DNA from: Motiliproteus sp. MSK22-1 | GTDB lineage: Bacteria; Pseudomonadota; Gammaproteobacteria; Pseudomonadales; Balneatricaceae | Direction of reading: 5' to 3' | NCBI RefSeq assembly: GCF_001968815.1 | Contig: NZ_MIEQ01000024.1 | Coordinates: 119,519-183,518 of the forward strand | Length of the DNA: 64,000 bases | Shown here: positions 18,792-26,828 of the stretch, piece after piece | Numbering within the stretch: the first letter of the stretch is position 1 | How the letters are laid out: every line of letters begins with the position of its first letter | Position numbers and translations under genes: made by a program | The notes under the pieces: model-generated | The model's input: only the letters and a program-made list of their open reading frames with translations | Told to the model about the DNA's origin: nothing | The model's database searches: none

Positions 18792-20135
18792 TCAAACGTT
18801 AAGCAGCAGATGTTCTCTTTCCCAGGAACTGATGACCTGGTTGAATGTTTCGAATTCAGCGGTTTTGACGCCAATATAGGCTTTGACGAACCGCTCGCCA
18901 AGAATGTCTTTCAGCGGCTCACATTCATCCAGTAGTTGCAGTCCTTCAACCAGTGTTCTTGCCACTTCTATCTTGTCGCCTGGTGAAAAAGACATCCCTT
19001 CTACGGGGGCTAAGGGTTCAATCTTCTCTTTCATGCCGAGGTAGCCGCATGCCAGAGAAAGGGCGATGGCAAGATAAGGGTTGGAATCAGCCCCAGGAAA
19101 GCGGTTTTCTATTCGGGTAGCCGCCGGATCACTTGCTGGAGAGCGTAACCCTGTGGTTCGGTTGTCAATCCCCCAGTGCATGTTTACCGGTGCAGATATG
19201 TCGGGTACAAAACGTCGGTAGGAATTAACATTGGGGGCAAAGAAGCTGATCGCATAAGGTACGTATCGCTGTAGTCCGCCCATAAAGTGATAAAACGTCT
19301 TGCTGTAATTACCGTTTTCTCCGGCGAATACGTTATTTCCTGTCTTGTTATCGATCAGACTTTGATGGATATGCATTGAACTGCCGGGCTCATGCTCCAT
19401 TGGTTTAGCCATAAATGTTGCGTAGATATCGTGTTTTAACGCAGTTTCACGTAGTGTCCGCTTGAATGCAAAAACCTGATCTGCCAGGTTCATCGGGTCA
19501 CCGTGGAGAAAGTTTATCTCCATCTGTGCGGCACCGGATTCGTGGATCAGCGTATCCACATCCAGACCTTGAGTATCGCAGTAACTGTACAGAGTATCGA
19601 TAATCGGATTAAATTCATTGACCGCGTCAATGCTATAGGATTGACGGGCGGTTTCTCTTCTTCCAGAGCGCCCAATGGCGGATTTCAGCTCATAATCCGG
19701 ATCCAGATTACGTTGTAGCAGGTAGAACTCGACCTCTGGAGCAATAATCGGCGACAGGCCGGCTTCCTTATAGAGATTCAGCACACGCCTTAATATACCG
19801 CGGGTAGAAAGAGGGTGAACATTGCCTTCAGCATCGTAGCAGTCGTTGATAATCTGGGCTGTCGGCTCATCAGCCCAAGGTACCAGGCGCAGGGTCGATA
19901 AGTCAGGAACCAGGATCATGTCCCGATCAGAGGTGTGTACCAGTTCATCATGATTATCTGCCCAGTCGCCGGTGACGGTCTGGACTAAAATTGCTTCTGG
20001 TATGCGACCACTTTCTTCCGCCAGAAACTTTCTGGTTGGATAAAATTTTCCGCGGGCATTACCGGTCATATCAGGAATCGTAGACTCGATTTCAGTAATG
20101 TTATTTTCTCTAAGAAAGCTCTCTAAGGCTTCCAT
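18792..20135 (-). CDS. Glutamine-synthetase-family glutamylpolyamine synthetase (SpuI-like)
   Basis: This 447-residue protein belongs to the glutamine synthetase fold but to the gamma-glutamylpolyamine branch, which ligates glutamate to putrescine or other polyamines at ATP cost. Visible are the small N-terminal beta-grasp part (IPDMTGNARGKFYP), EVEFYL, SSMHIHQSL, NSYRRFVPD, and NRTTGLRSP followed by RIENRFPGADSNPYLA, the metal and ATP sites. It is shorter than biosynthetic GlnA and lacks the adenylylation-loop tyrosine context. It sits between the polyamine-binding protein gene and the divergent PuuB-like oxidase gene, which supports the polyamine role. A second paralogue is at 32793-34163. 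Confidence 0.9.
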   Translation of the reverse strand: MEALESFLRENNITEIESTIPDMTGNARGKFYPTRKFLAEESGRIPEAILVQTVTGDWADNHDELVHTSDRDMILVPDLSTLRLVPWADEPTAQIINDCYDAEGNVHPLSTRGILRRVLNLYKEAGLSPIIAPEVEFYLLQRNLDPDYELKSAIGRSGRRETARQSYSIDAVNEFNPIIDTLYSYCDTQGLDVDTLIHESGAAQMEINFLHGDPMNLADQVFAFKRTLRETALKHDIYATFMAKPMEHEPGSSMHIHQSLIDNKTGNNVFAGENGNYSKTFYHFMGGLQRYVPYAISFFAPNVNSYRRFVPDISAPVNMHWGIDNRTTGLRSPASDPAATRIENRFPGADSNPYLAIALSLACGYLGMKEKIEPLAPVEGMSFSPGDKIEVARTLVEGLQLLDECEPLKDILGERFVKAYIGVKTAEFETFNQVISSWEREHLLLNV

Positions 20136-20358
20136 AAGTCACCTATGGGTTTGGTTTCTGCTTTAGTTATCTTTATTTTGGCTGGCCATTGGAAGTTTGC
20201 CGGGTTTTCTAAGAAATCTCTGGATCCACCTGTTTTCTGTCATAGTACAGGACAAGCCGATCGAGTCATCAGGATGACGATCGGTGTTTAGGACTTTGTT
20301 AGTCTGCCAGCTGTTGTGTGAAGCGCTTCCCCTCTCCCAATCACCTTGTTTTTTGTCT

Positions 20359-20378
20359 AATCGAATTATTATTCGATT
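20359..20378. promoter_or_regulatory. Palindromic operator candidate, left copy
   Basis: AATCGAAT, TATT, ATTCGATT is a perfect inverted repeat with 8-bp arms. An almost identical palindrome lies 99 bp downstream. The TetR gene at 21935 is the nearest regulator; PuuR at 37886 is another candidate. Confidence 0.7.
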
Positions 20379-20457
20379 TAAAGGCTATATCATGATTTTT
20401 TTCAAATCAATAGTAAGTTGTAAAAAACTACACAAATAGTGCTTGATAAGGGTGTTT

Positions 20458-20477
20458 AATCGAATTAATATTCGATT
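20458..20477. promoter_or_regulatory. Palindromic operator candidate, right copy
   Basis: AATCGAAT, TAAT, ATTCGATT has the same 8-bp arms as the left copy and differs in one spacer pair. The centres are 99 bp apart, which would place dimers roughly on the same DNA face and could allow looping. Confidence 0.7.
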
Positions 20478-20534
20478 TTAAGATTCTGTTTTATGTGCCT
20501 TTATCGTTTTTGTAGTTGAGGCAAGGAGTGGGTG

Positions 20535-21815
20535 ATGAGCTTAGACGGTTATGAGTCTTCCTATTACGTTGACAGTGCCAACGAAAAAGATGACTACCCG
20601 ATACTTCAGGGTGAGCAGGCTGCCGATGTATGCGTGATAGGAGGCGGTTTTACTGGTCTGTCAGCGGCCTTGCACTTGTCTCAGAAAGGTTACCAGGTTG
20701 TTCTGTTGGATGCAGAGCGGGTGGGTTGGGGAGCCTCGGGTCGTAATGGCGGTCAGGTCGGGGCTGGTCATTGTATGGATCAGGCTGAGCTTGAGGCCAA
20801 AGTTGGCGTTGATCATGCGCGAAAACTCTGGGATATGTCACTTGAATCTGTGGAACTGGTAAAAAAACTGGTCAGTGAATATCAAATCCACTGTGATTTA
20901 AAACCAGGAATATTACATGCCGCAGCCAAATCTTCTGTTAATGCCGGTTACCAAAAAAATGTCGATAAGCTCAGAAAAGAATATGGCTATGAAGGGGTCC
21001 GGTATGTCCCCGAGACGGAAATGGAAGAGATGCTCGGTACTAAGCGCTATTTTGCTGGAGAGCTTTGGCAGGAAGGGGCTCATCTGCACCCTTTGAATTA
21101 CGCTTTGGGGTTGGCTAAGGCCGCTGCTAATGCAGGGACTCGCATTTACGAAAAGAGTCGTGTCAGCGGGTATAAAGCCGGCAATACTGCTGAAATAACC
21201 ACAACTCAGGGACTGGTAAAGGCCAAATATATTTTGCTGGCCTGTAATGGCTATCTTGGAAAGTTAGAACCGAAGATCGCCGGTAAGATTATGCCGATCA
21301 ATAATTTTATTCTGGCTACTGAACCTCTTGGCGAAGATCGCGCACGGGAATTGATTCGTGATGATGTGGCGGTGGCTGACTCCAAGTTTGTTATTAACTA
21401 TTTTCGTTTGTCCGCAGATCACCGGATGCTCTGGGGGGGAGGGGAGAACTACACCAGCCGTTTTCCCAGTGATATCAAGAGCTTTGTCAGAAAATACATG
21501 TTGGATATTTATCCTCAGCTGGCGGATGTGAAAATTGATTACGGCTGGGGCGGGACCTTGGCTATTACGCTCAACCGTATGCCTCACTTTGATCGGATTG
21601 AAAACAACATATTTGTTGCTCAGGGGTATTCTGGTCATGGAGTCGCATTGGCCACATTAGGGGGCAAGCTTATGGCCGATGCAATAGCAGGAACGGCTGA
21701 GAAGTTTGATCAGTTTGCTCAAGTGCCTACACCCACATTCCCCGGAGGTACTTTGTTGCGTTGGCCGGGATTAGTTGCCGGAATGCTGTATTACGCGCTG
21801 AGAGATCGGTTTTAA
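20535..21815 (+). CDS. puuB: FAD-dependent oxidoreductase, gamma-glutamylputrescine oxidase type
   Basis: This 426-residue DAO-family flavoenzyme is the likely second step of gamma-glutamylated putrescine catabolism, giving the aminobutyraldehyde, ammonia and peroxide. The N-terminal dinucleotide fold shows VCVIGGGFTGLSAALHLS with a following VVLLDAERVGWGASGRNGGQ, the FAD signature of the PuuB/OrdL group. Near the C-terminus GWGGTLAITLNRMPH and GYSGHGVALATLGGKL complete the flavin site. ATG 20535 has AAGGAG 6 bases upstream; the GTG immediately before it is less well spaced. The gene is divergent from the glutamylpolyamine synthetase gene across a region with two operator palindromes. Confidence 0.88.
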   Translation: MSLDGYESSYYVDSANEKDDYPILQGEQAADVCVIGGGFTGLSAALHLSQKGYQVVLLDAERVGWGASGRNGGQVGAGHCMDQAELEAKVGVDHARKLWDMSLESVELVKKLVSEYQIHCDLKPGILHAAAKSSVNAGYQKNVDKLRKEYGYEGVRYVPETEMEEMLGTKRYFAGELWQEGAHLHPLNYALGLAKAAANAGTRIYEKSRVSGYKAGNTAEITTTQGLVKAKYILLACNGYLGKLEPKIAGKIMPINNFILATEPLGEDRARELIRDDVAVADSKFVINYFRLSADHRMLWGGGENYTSRFPSDIKSFVRKYMLDIYPQLADVKIDYGWGGTLAITLNRMPHFDRIENNIFVAQGYSGHGVALATLGGKLMADAIAGTAEKFDQFAQVPTPTFPGGTLLRWPGLVAGMLYYALRDRF

Positions 21816-21934
21816 TAAGCGAATGTCAGGATAGTATTGACTTATTGATGCCACTGTTTTGCTTTATAATTGCTCACCTGGTAATTGAAGCCCAAGTTGT
21901 TCGGGTATTTTAACAATGGTGAATAATCATAATA

Positions 21935-22639
21935 ATGGAAAGTGATCAGCCTAGAGGTAACCTGCCATCGGCCAATAAGAAGGCCGAAGAATATTTGACG
22001 CCAAGGCGTGACCCGGTGCAACAGCGGTCACGGCAGCGAGCTCAGCAGATCATCGATGTTACCGGGGAGTTGTTGGAGCGAGTAGGTTTTGATGACCTTA
22101 ACACCACTTTGATCGCTAAAGAAGTGGGGATTTCTGTAGGTACGCTCTATCATTATTTCCCGAACAAGCATGCGATTCTGTACGCGATGGGCCTTCGGTG
22201 GCTGGATGGCATTGAAGCGATTCTGGGACAGATCGATAAGTGGCCGTTGGAAGAGCTGCTGCTTGAAGATGCAGTGGATCGTCTGATTACGCTTAATTTT
22301 AAAGTATATAAAAAGCAAAAAGCGATACTGACGCTGGTCCAGGCAATGTTTTCTGTCCCCGAATTGCGTGAGCTGGACATGCAGCATGATGAGCTGATTA
22401 TTTCTCGAATGGCTCTGGTCTTTAAACGCCTCGGGATTCACAAGCACATTACAGAAAGGGAGCGTCTTGCGCGTTTCTATCTGGAAATGACTCATAGCCT
22501 TTTTCTGGTGCTGGTCAATCAAACAGGGGAGCGGGCAAAGCGAACACTGAGCGACCTTAAGCTAATGGCCTATACGTTGTTGGCGCAGCATCACAAAGAG
22601 CTTGTTGACCTTCCAACTAGGTTCCCCTGGGATACTTAA
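21935..22639 (+). CDS. TetR-family transcriptional regulator
   Basis: This is a 234-residue TetR-type repressor. The helix-turn-helix lies at about residues 31-82, with RQRAQQIIDVTGELLERVGF, then AKEVGISVGTLYHYFPNKHAI, which is the typical recognition helix and YxYFxxK motif. A basic N-terminal extension of 30 residues precedes it. The ligand-binding part has no recognised family signature. It lies 119 bases after the PuuB-like gene in the same direction, so it may control that gene through the palindromes at 20359 and 20458. No strong ribosome site is visible before the ATG. Confidence 0.9.
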   Translation: MESDQPRGNLPSANKKAEEYLTPRRDPVQQRSRQRAQQIIDVTGELLERVGFDDLNTTLIAKEVGISVGTLYHYFPNKHAILYAMGLRWLDGIEAILGQIDKWPLEELLLEDAVDRLITLNFKVYKKQKAILTLVQAMFSVPELRELDMQHDELIISRMALVFKRLGIHKHITERERLARFYLEMTHSLFLVLVNQTGERAKRTLSDLKLMAYTLLAQHHKELVDLPTRFPWDT

Positions 22640-22777
22640 AAACCTCAAAAAAAAATCTAATCTGCTTTTTTAGTTCATTCTTATCAATATTTTACTAAAC
22701 TAACCTCTGCTGTTGATATCAAGCACTCTGTGGCTGTGTCGTCCGAGTGATTGCTGGTGTAGAGGGTATATGAGGCT

Positions 22778-24946
22778 ATGAATGACAACCAGACCAGTAA
22801 AACCTTCCTTATCGTCGACGATGATCCGCTTATCCTGCGGGCGCTACAGTTTGCAATTGTAGGAATGGGGTATCCCAATGTTCTGCTGGCTGATACTGCT
22901 GAAAAGGCGCTGGCCTATGTCAGTAGCTCTTCCCCTCAAATAGATATTGTAATGGCTGATCTCAGTATGCCAGGACGTGGCGGCATTGATTTATTGCGGG
23001 ATTTCGCCACATTGGGATTTGGCGGCGACATCATCCTTTTTAGTGGTGCCGATAGAGAGACAATCGATGCAGCTGAGCGTCTTGCCAATGCGCGTGGGCT
23101 CTCAATGCTGGGTACCCTGACTAAACCGGTTCAACGTGATGAGCTTGCTGCGCTGCTGATCAGAGAGCCTAACAGAGGACGATTAAAACAAGCGGCTGCT
23201 GCTGCGGAACAGGTCAGCTGTGAGCAACTGGAAAGTGCAATTCGAAGAGGGGAGTTGGTGCCTTGGTTCCAGCCGAAAGTTGATATCGCCAGCCGAGCCG
23301 TAGTTGGAGTTGAACTGTTAGCGCGTTGGCCTGATTCACCTCAGGGGCCGTTTTTTCCTGATCAGTTTATTCCGGTTGCCGAAGCAAACGGGCTGGTTGA
23401 TGAACTGACTTTCAGTCTGCTCGAGCAGGCGGCTGTTATAGCGAGCGAATGGCGTCAGCAGGGGATCAACCTTAAGGTGGCTTTTAACGTCTCTATGATG
23501 AGCCTCAAGGATATCGGTTTTGCCGACCGTATCACTCAGCTGCTGTACCGGATGGGTGAAAATCATGCCAATTATCAGATGGAGGTCACTGAAAGTATCC
23601 TGGCAGAGGGGCAGGCAGATCCGCTGGATGTTCTGTTACGGATGCGGATGCAAAAACTGTCGCTGTCGATTGATGACTTCGGTACAGGCCATTCGAGTTT
23701 GACTCAGCTGCGAGACCTGCCTTTCGATGAGTTAAAGCTTGATAAGAGCTTTATTCAATCGGCGAAGACTGATCGAAAGTCCCTGGTGATTCTGGAATCC
23801 AGTGTTGATATTGCCAAGAAACTCGATATGAAGATCGTTGCTGAAGGCGTGGAAACGTTTGAAGAGTTGATCTTGGTAGAATCCCTGGGGTGTGATCAGG
23901 TTCAAGGTTATTTTATTGCCCAGCCAATGCCCGCAAGTGATGTTCCCGATTGGATTAAGTCCTGGCCACATACTCAACGAGCACTCTTTAAGATTAGAAT
24001 GCAGCCGCCGAGAATACCGGATAATGAGTTCGATCGACTTCAGTCTTTGCGTAATCTCAATATCCTCGATACCGAAGCCGAAGAGCGATTTGATCGACTC
24101 ACCCGCCTGGCTCAGCGGATGTTTGATATGCCGATTGTGCTGATCAGCCTGGTGGATGCCAATCGTCAATGGTTCAAGTCATGCATGGGATTGTCAGCAC
24201 AGGAAACGTCCCGGGAAATTTCCTTTTGCGGCCATGCGATTCTGGAGGATCAGACATTTATTGTTAATGATGTGATGACCGACGACCGCTTCGCTGATAA
24301 TCCTCTGGTGACCGGGGAGCCCTATATTCGCTTCTATGCAGGTTACCCGCTGGTTCATAGTGATGGTTCAAAGCTTGGAACGCTATGCCTGATTGATCAG
24401 GTTCCGCGAACGTTGACGGACAATGACCTGCTGGCATTTTCAGATGTGGCGCAGATGGTTGAGAGTGAGCTGGCTGCTTATCAGCGTTCAACCCTTGATG
24501 AGTTGACAGGGATTTCCAACCGACAGGGTTTTCGGATTCTGGCGGGTAAGGGGTTGCAGCAGAGTGCCCTCAGTCAAAAACCTGCCTGGTTGATCTATTT
24601 TGATCTGGATAATTTCAAATCGATCCTCGGCCGCCTTGGCCGCTCCGAGGGTGAGCGGATGCTGGTAGAGTTTAGCCAGGTACTCGGTGATATCTTTGCT
24701 GATGCTGATGTTTACGCACGTGTAGGTAACGACGCATTTGCAGCACTGCTAACGGGCATTGTTCCCCCGCAATCATTAATTAGGCGCTTACATGAGGCGC
24801 TGGATAAACGTAACAGAGAAGATCAATATCCCATCTGTTGCAGCGAAATAGCTATTTCGATCGATTATTCCACGCTCAATTCGATCGATAGTCTTTTGGA
24901 TTCAGCCGAGCAGCAACTGTGCCAGCAAAGAGATGGGGATGAGTAG
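22778..24946 (+). CDS. Response regulator with EAL, GAF and degenerate GGDEF domains
   Basis: This 722-residue protein is a likely cyclic-di-GMP phosphodiesterase under two-component control. The receiver domain (about 8-125) has acidic pocket LIVDDD, phospho-acceptor D61 and K116. The EAL domain (about 150-390) keeps the catalytic set: ELLARW at E179, NVS, EVTES, DDFGTGHSS, LKLDKSFI, EGVET and QGYFIAQPM. A GAF domain follows (about 425-570). The last domain has GGDEF-like secondary features (DELTGISNRQGF, FDLDNFKSI), but its signature is GNDAF instead of GG[DE]EF, so cyclase activity is unlikely; it may sense GTP. No histidine kinase lies beside it. Confidence 0.9.
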   Translation: MNDNQTSKTFLIVDDDPLILRALQFAIVGMGYPNVLLADTAEKALAYVSSSSPQIDIVMADLSMPGRGGIDLLRDFATLGFGGDIILFSGADRETIDAAERLANARGLSMLGTLTKPVQRDELAALLIREPNRGRLKQAAAAAEQVSCEQLESAIRRGELVPWFQPKVDIASRAVVGVELLARWPDSPQGPFFPDQFIPVAEANGLVDELTFSLLEQAAVIASEWRQQGINLKVAFNVSMMSLKDIGFADRITQLLYRMGENHANYQMEVTESILAEGQADPLDVLLRMRMQKLSLSIDDFGTGHSSLTQLRDLPFDELKLDKSFIQSAKTDRKSLVILESSVDIAKKLDMKIVAEGVETFEELILVESLGCDQVQGYFIAQPMPASDVPDWIKSWPHTQRALFKIRMQPPRIPDNEFDRLQSLRNLNILDTEAEERFDRLTRLAQRMFDMPIVLISLVDANRQWFKSCMGLSAQETSREISFCGHAILEDQTFIVNDVMTDDRFADNPLVTGEPYIRFYAGYPLVHSDGSKLGTLCLIDQVPRTLTDNDLLAFSDVAQMVESELAAYQRSTLDELTGISNRQGFRILAGKGLQQSALSQKPAWLIYFDLDNFKSILGRLGRSEGERMLVEFSQVLGDIFADADVYARVGNDAFAALLTGIVPPQSLIRRLHEALDKRNREDQYPICCSEIAISIDYSTLNSIDSLLDSAEQQLCQQRDGDE

Positions 24947-25064
24947 GTAGGGATAAGCCCTTAAAACAAAGGGCGGGCTATCGCGATTAAATCATTCCCG
25001 GATATGGGGTAAGCGGGAGATCAGTAGACTGGGCCGGGTGAAGCCCGCAATAGCCTGCCATCGA

Positions 25065-25095
25065 GCTGAATCAGAGTGAATTAATCTGATTCAGC
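25065..25095 (-). terminator. Hairpin terminator at the end of the 58-residue gene
   Basis: GCTGAATCAGA and TCTGATTCAGC form a perfect 11-bp stem with a 9-base loop that includes the stop codon of the small gene at 25081-25257. The minus-strand tail lacks a long U-tract, so it may equally stabilise the transcript. Confidence 0.6.
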
Positions 25096-25257
25096 TTCCT
25101 GTTTTGCAGCGTCTTTTAGCGGTCTGGCTGGTTTGGTGATTGATGTGTCGTCCAGCGGATCAATATTAAGGGGAGTCGTCTGTTGCTGAGCCGTGACACT
25201 TTTTTGATTAACCTTGGAGTGTCTGGCTTGTTTGTTCTTCATTCTTAAATAGGACAT
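25081..25257 (-). CDS. Small basic hypothetical protein, 58 residues
   Basis: The frame starts MSYLRMKNKQ and ends AAKQEAESD. It is hydrophilic, Lys/Gln/Thr-rich and has no membrane segment; it looks largely disordered. A GGGAAAG stretch lies about 7 bases before the ATG, and a perfect 11-bp hairpin overlaps the stop, which together make a compact gene-like unit. It lies between the EAL gene and murI (129 bases downstream of the murI stop, same strand), so it could be the last gene of a murI transcript. I do not recognise its family. Confidence 0.5.
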   Translation of the reverse strand: MSYLRMKNKQARHSKVNQKSVTAQQQTTPLNIDPLDDTSITKPARPLKDAAKQEAESD

Positions 25258-25386
25258 ATTTTACTTTCCCTGTTTTTGGTGTCTGATTCCAAGTATCCCT
25301 GACTTCTTTATTCTAAGGAACCTGTTAACAAGTATATAATTTTTGAGGCCTGATGTTTCCTTGGGTAACTTTATGTCTGATAAGTT

Positions 25387-26232
25387 TCAGCAATCCCGTT
25401 GTTTGAGGGAGATATGGTTTGATTTTGATACCGTCTTATCTTTATGGAGATTGAGGTCGGCAACTACGACTTTATTGCCCCATAACTGACTTATTTTTTC
25501 TGAGGCTTGCTCTGATGCCTTGGAGCTCCAGAATTTGGTGAGACCCTGGCGGTCCTGAGGGTTAAGCAGATCACGTCTGGATAACTGTCTTTTTAATTCC
25601 AAAGAGACGGGAATGGCCGTATCAATAATGGTCGCCTTATCGCCGACGATCTGCTCTATCACAGGAGTGAGAAATGAGTAATGAGTACAGCCAAGAACAA
25701 TATGATCTGCTCCTTTCGCAATAAGGGGGAGAACATAGTCTTCTGCAATTTTTAGCGTTTCGACGCTGTTGAGATTGTTCTTTTCAACCAATTCAACAAA
25801 GCGTGGGCAGGCCTGTATTTCGATATTCACTGCGGCAGAAAATTGACTCCTGAGCGCTTGGAAGCTTTCGCTGCTCAGGGTTTTTTCTGTCGCCAGAACC
25901 CCAATAATCCCCGTGTTACTTTGCAGAGCTGCTGGTTTTATACCGGGTTCAACTCCCACTATGGGGATGCTACACATTGTCCGTAATCTGTTTATTGAGT
26001 TTACGGTTGCAGTATTACAGGCAACCACAATCGCTTTGCATCCCTGCTGGGAAAGAAACGTTGTGATTATTTCGGCGCGCGCTTCAACAATTGTATTTGA
26101 CTTAGAGCCGTAGGGTGAAAACTCTTGGTCGGCAACATATAGCAAGTCTTCTGAAGGAAGAATTTTTCGAACTCCAAGAGCGATTGATATGCCTCCCACT
26201 CCTGAATCGAATATTCCTACTGGCCTGTTCAC
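25387..26232 (-). CDS. murI: Glutamate racemase
   Basis: This enzyme interconverts L- and D-glutamate for peptidoglycan synthesis in the cytoplasm. The two catalytic cysteines are in VVACNTATVNSI (C72) and VLGCTHYSFL (C182). The N-terminal substrate motif GIFDSGVGGIS carries D9. With 281 residues it has normal family length. The start is a GTG with AAGGA 9 bases upstream; no ATG alternative lies near. It is divergent from nrdAB. The C-terminal tail (about 255-281) is basic and poorly conserved. Confidence 0.95.
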   Translation of the reverse strand: MNRPVGIFDSGVGGISIALGVRKILPSEDLLYVADQEFSPYGSKSNTIVEARAEIITTFLSQQGCKAIVVACNTATVNSINRLRTMCSIPIVGVEPGIKPAALQSNTGIIGVLATEKTLSSESFQALRSQFSAAVNIEIQACPRFVELVEKNNLNSVETLKIAEDYVLPLIAKGADHIVLGCTHYSFLTPVIEQIVGDKATIIDTAIPVSLELKRQLSRRDLLNPQDRQGLTKFWSSKASEQASEKISQLWGNKVVVADLNLHKDKTVSKSNHISLKQRDC

Positions 26233-26367
26233 TGTATAAGTTCCTTTGCTGCATCATTCAAAGTCCGGGGATTTTATACCGATCACATAGATAAGCCGAA
26301 CAACTTTGAATCTGCCAGGATAGGAGGGTTATTCAGCTCTGATCGTAATTCAGGCTGTTATAAGTGC

Positions 26368-26396
26368 TTGCAAGAGGATTTTACTTTCTATATCTT
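26368..26396 (+). promoter_or_regulatory. Candidate sigma-70 promoter of the nrdAB transcript
   Basis: TTGCAA (26368-26373), a 17-base spacer and TATCTT (26391-26396) form a plausible promoter ahead of the riboswitch. A perfect palindrome ACTACA-TAC-TGTAGT at 26419-26433 lies just downstream and could be a regulator site; it is only loosely like an NrdR box. Confidence 0.35.
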
Positions 26397-26429
26397 GTGT
26401 CCTGTCTTTAAGTTACATACTACATACTG

Positions 26430-26600
26430 TAGTTGTGCCAGATTTTTGATTGCTTCAAAAACCAGCAACCAAAGCTCTGGCGGGGAATCCGGTGAGAATC
26501 CGGAACTGTCGCGCAACGGTATGGGAGAATAAAGATCACAGGCTTTTTTGGTTATGACAGAAAAGTAAGGCTGCATCGGGAGAATTCGTTTTCAACCGCT
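26430..26600 (+). ncRNA. Cobalamin (adenosylcobalamin) riboswitch
   Basis: The conserved core is readable: CTGGCGGGGAATCC, GGTGAGAATCCGG, ACTGTCGCGCAACGGT, corresponding to the GGGAA-GGTG-ATCC-CTG-CGCAAC-GT consensus of the class. GCCAGA near 26436 can pair with TCTGGC at 26475-26480 to close a stem. It lies on the sense strand of nrdA, about 230 bases before its start. The family normally lowers expression of the following genes when adenosylcobalamin is abundant. For a B12-independent class Ia reductase this makes sense if a B12-dependent reductase (NrdJ) is encoded elsewhere. Exact ends are approximate, and the 3' B12-box half is divergent. Confidence 0.85.
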
Positions 26601-26828
26601 GGCAAGCCGTGATCCTCAATACAGTTGATTTAGTTTATACGGTAATAAATTAGATTAACGGTTTACTCCCGAGTCCGAATACCAACTGAAGATGGCAGCG
26701 GTTCTATTGTATTTAACCACTGTCTAACCTGAGCCTTCGCGTCAAAGGTCTTGAGGAAAGCCTTCTGCTGGATCGCTGTCCCTTCTGCTACGCGACGGCC
26801 TACCCAATCACGGAACTTGGGAGGCATC

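Larger units (their letters stand above)
20136..20534. promoter_or_regulatory. Divergent control region of the synthetase and oxidoreductase genes
   Basis: This 399-bp interval separates two divergent polyamine genes and has no gene. It carries two near-identical 20-bp palindromes (20359-20378 and 20458-20477), annotated separately, which probably are binding sites for one repressor acting in both directions. Confidence 0.6.

Noticed and set aside
24957..24974. GCCCTT/AAGGGC hairpin as terminator of the EAL gene
   Set aside because: Only 6 bp of stem and no U-tract.
26419..26433. ACTACA-TAC-TGTAGT palindrome as an NrdR box
   Set aside because: The position is suitable, but the sequence does not match the ACACWATATWTWGTGT-type consensus well enough, and a second box is not seen.
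26388..26576. 62-codon minus-strand frame
   Set aside because: It is the antisense shadow of the cobalamin riboswitch.
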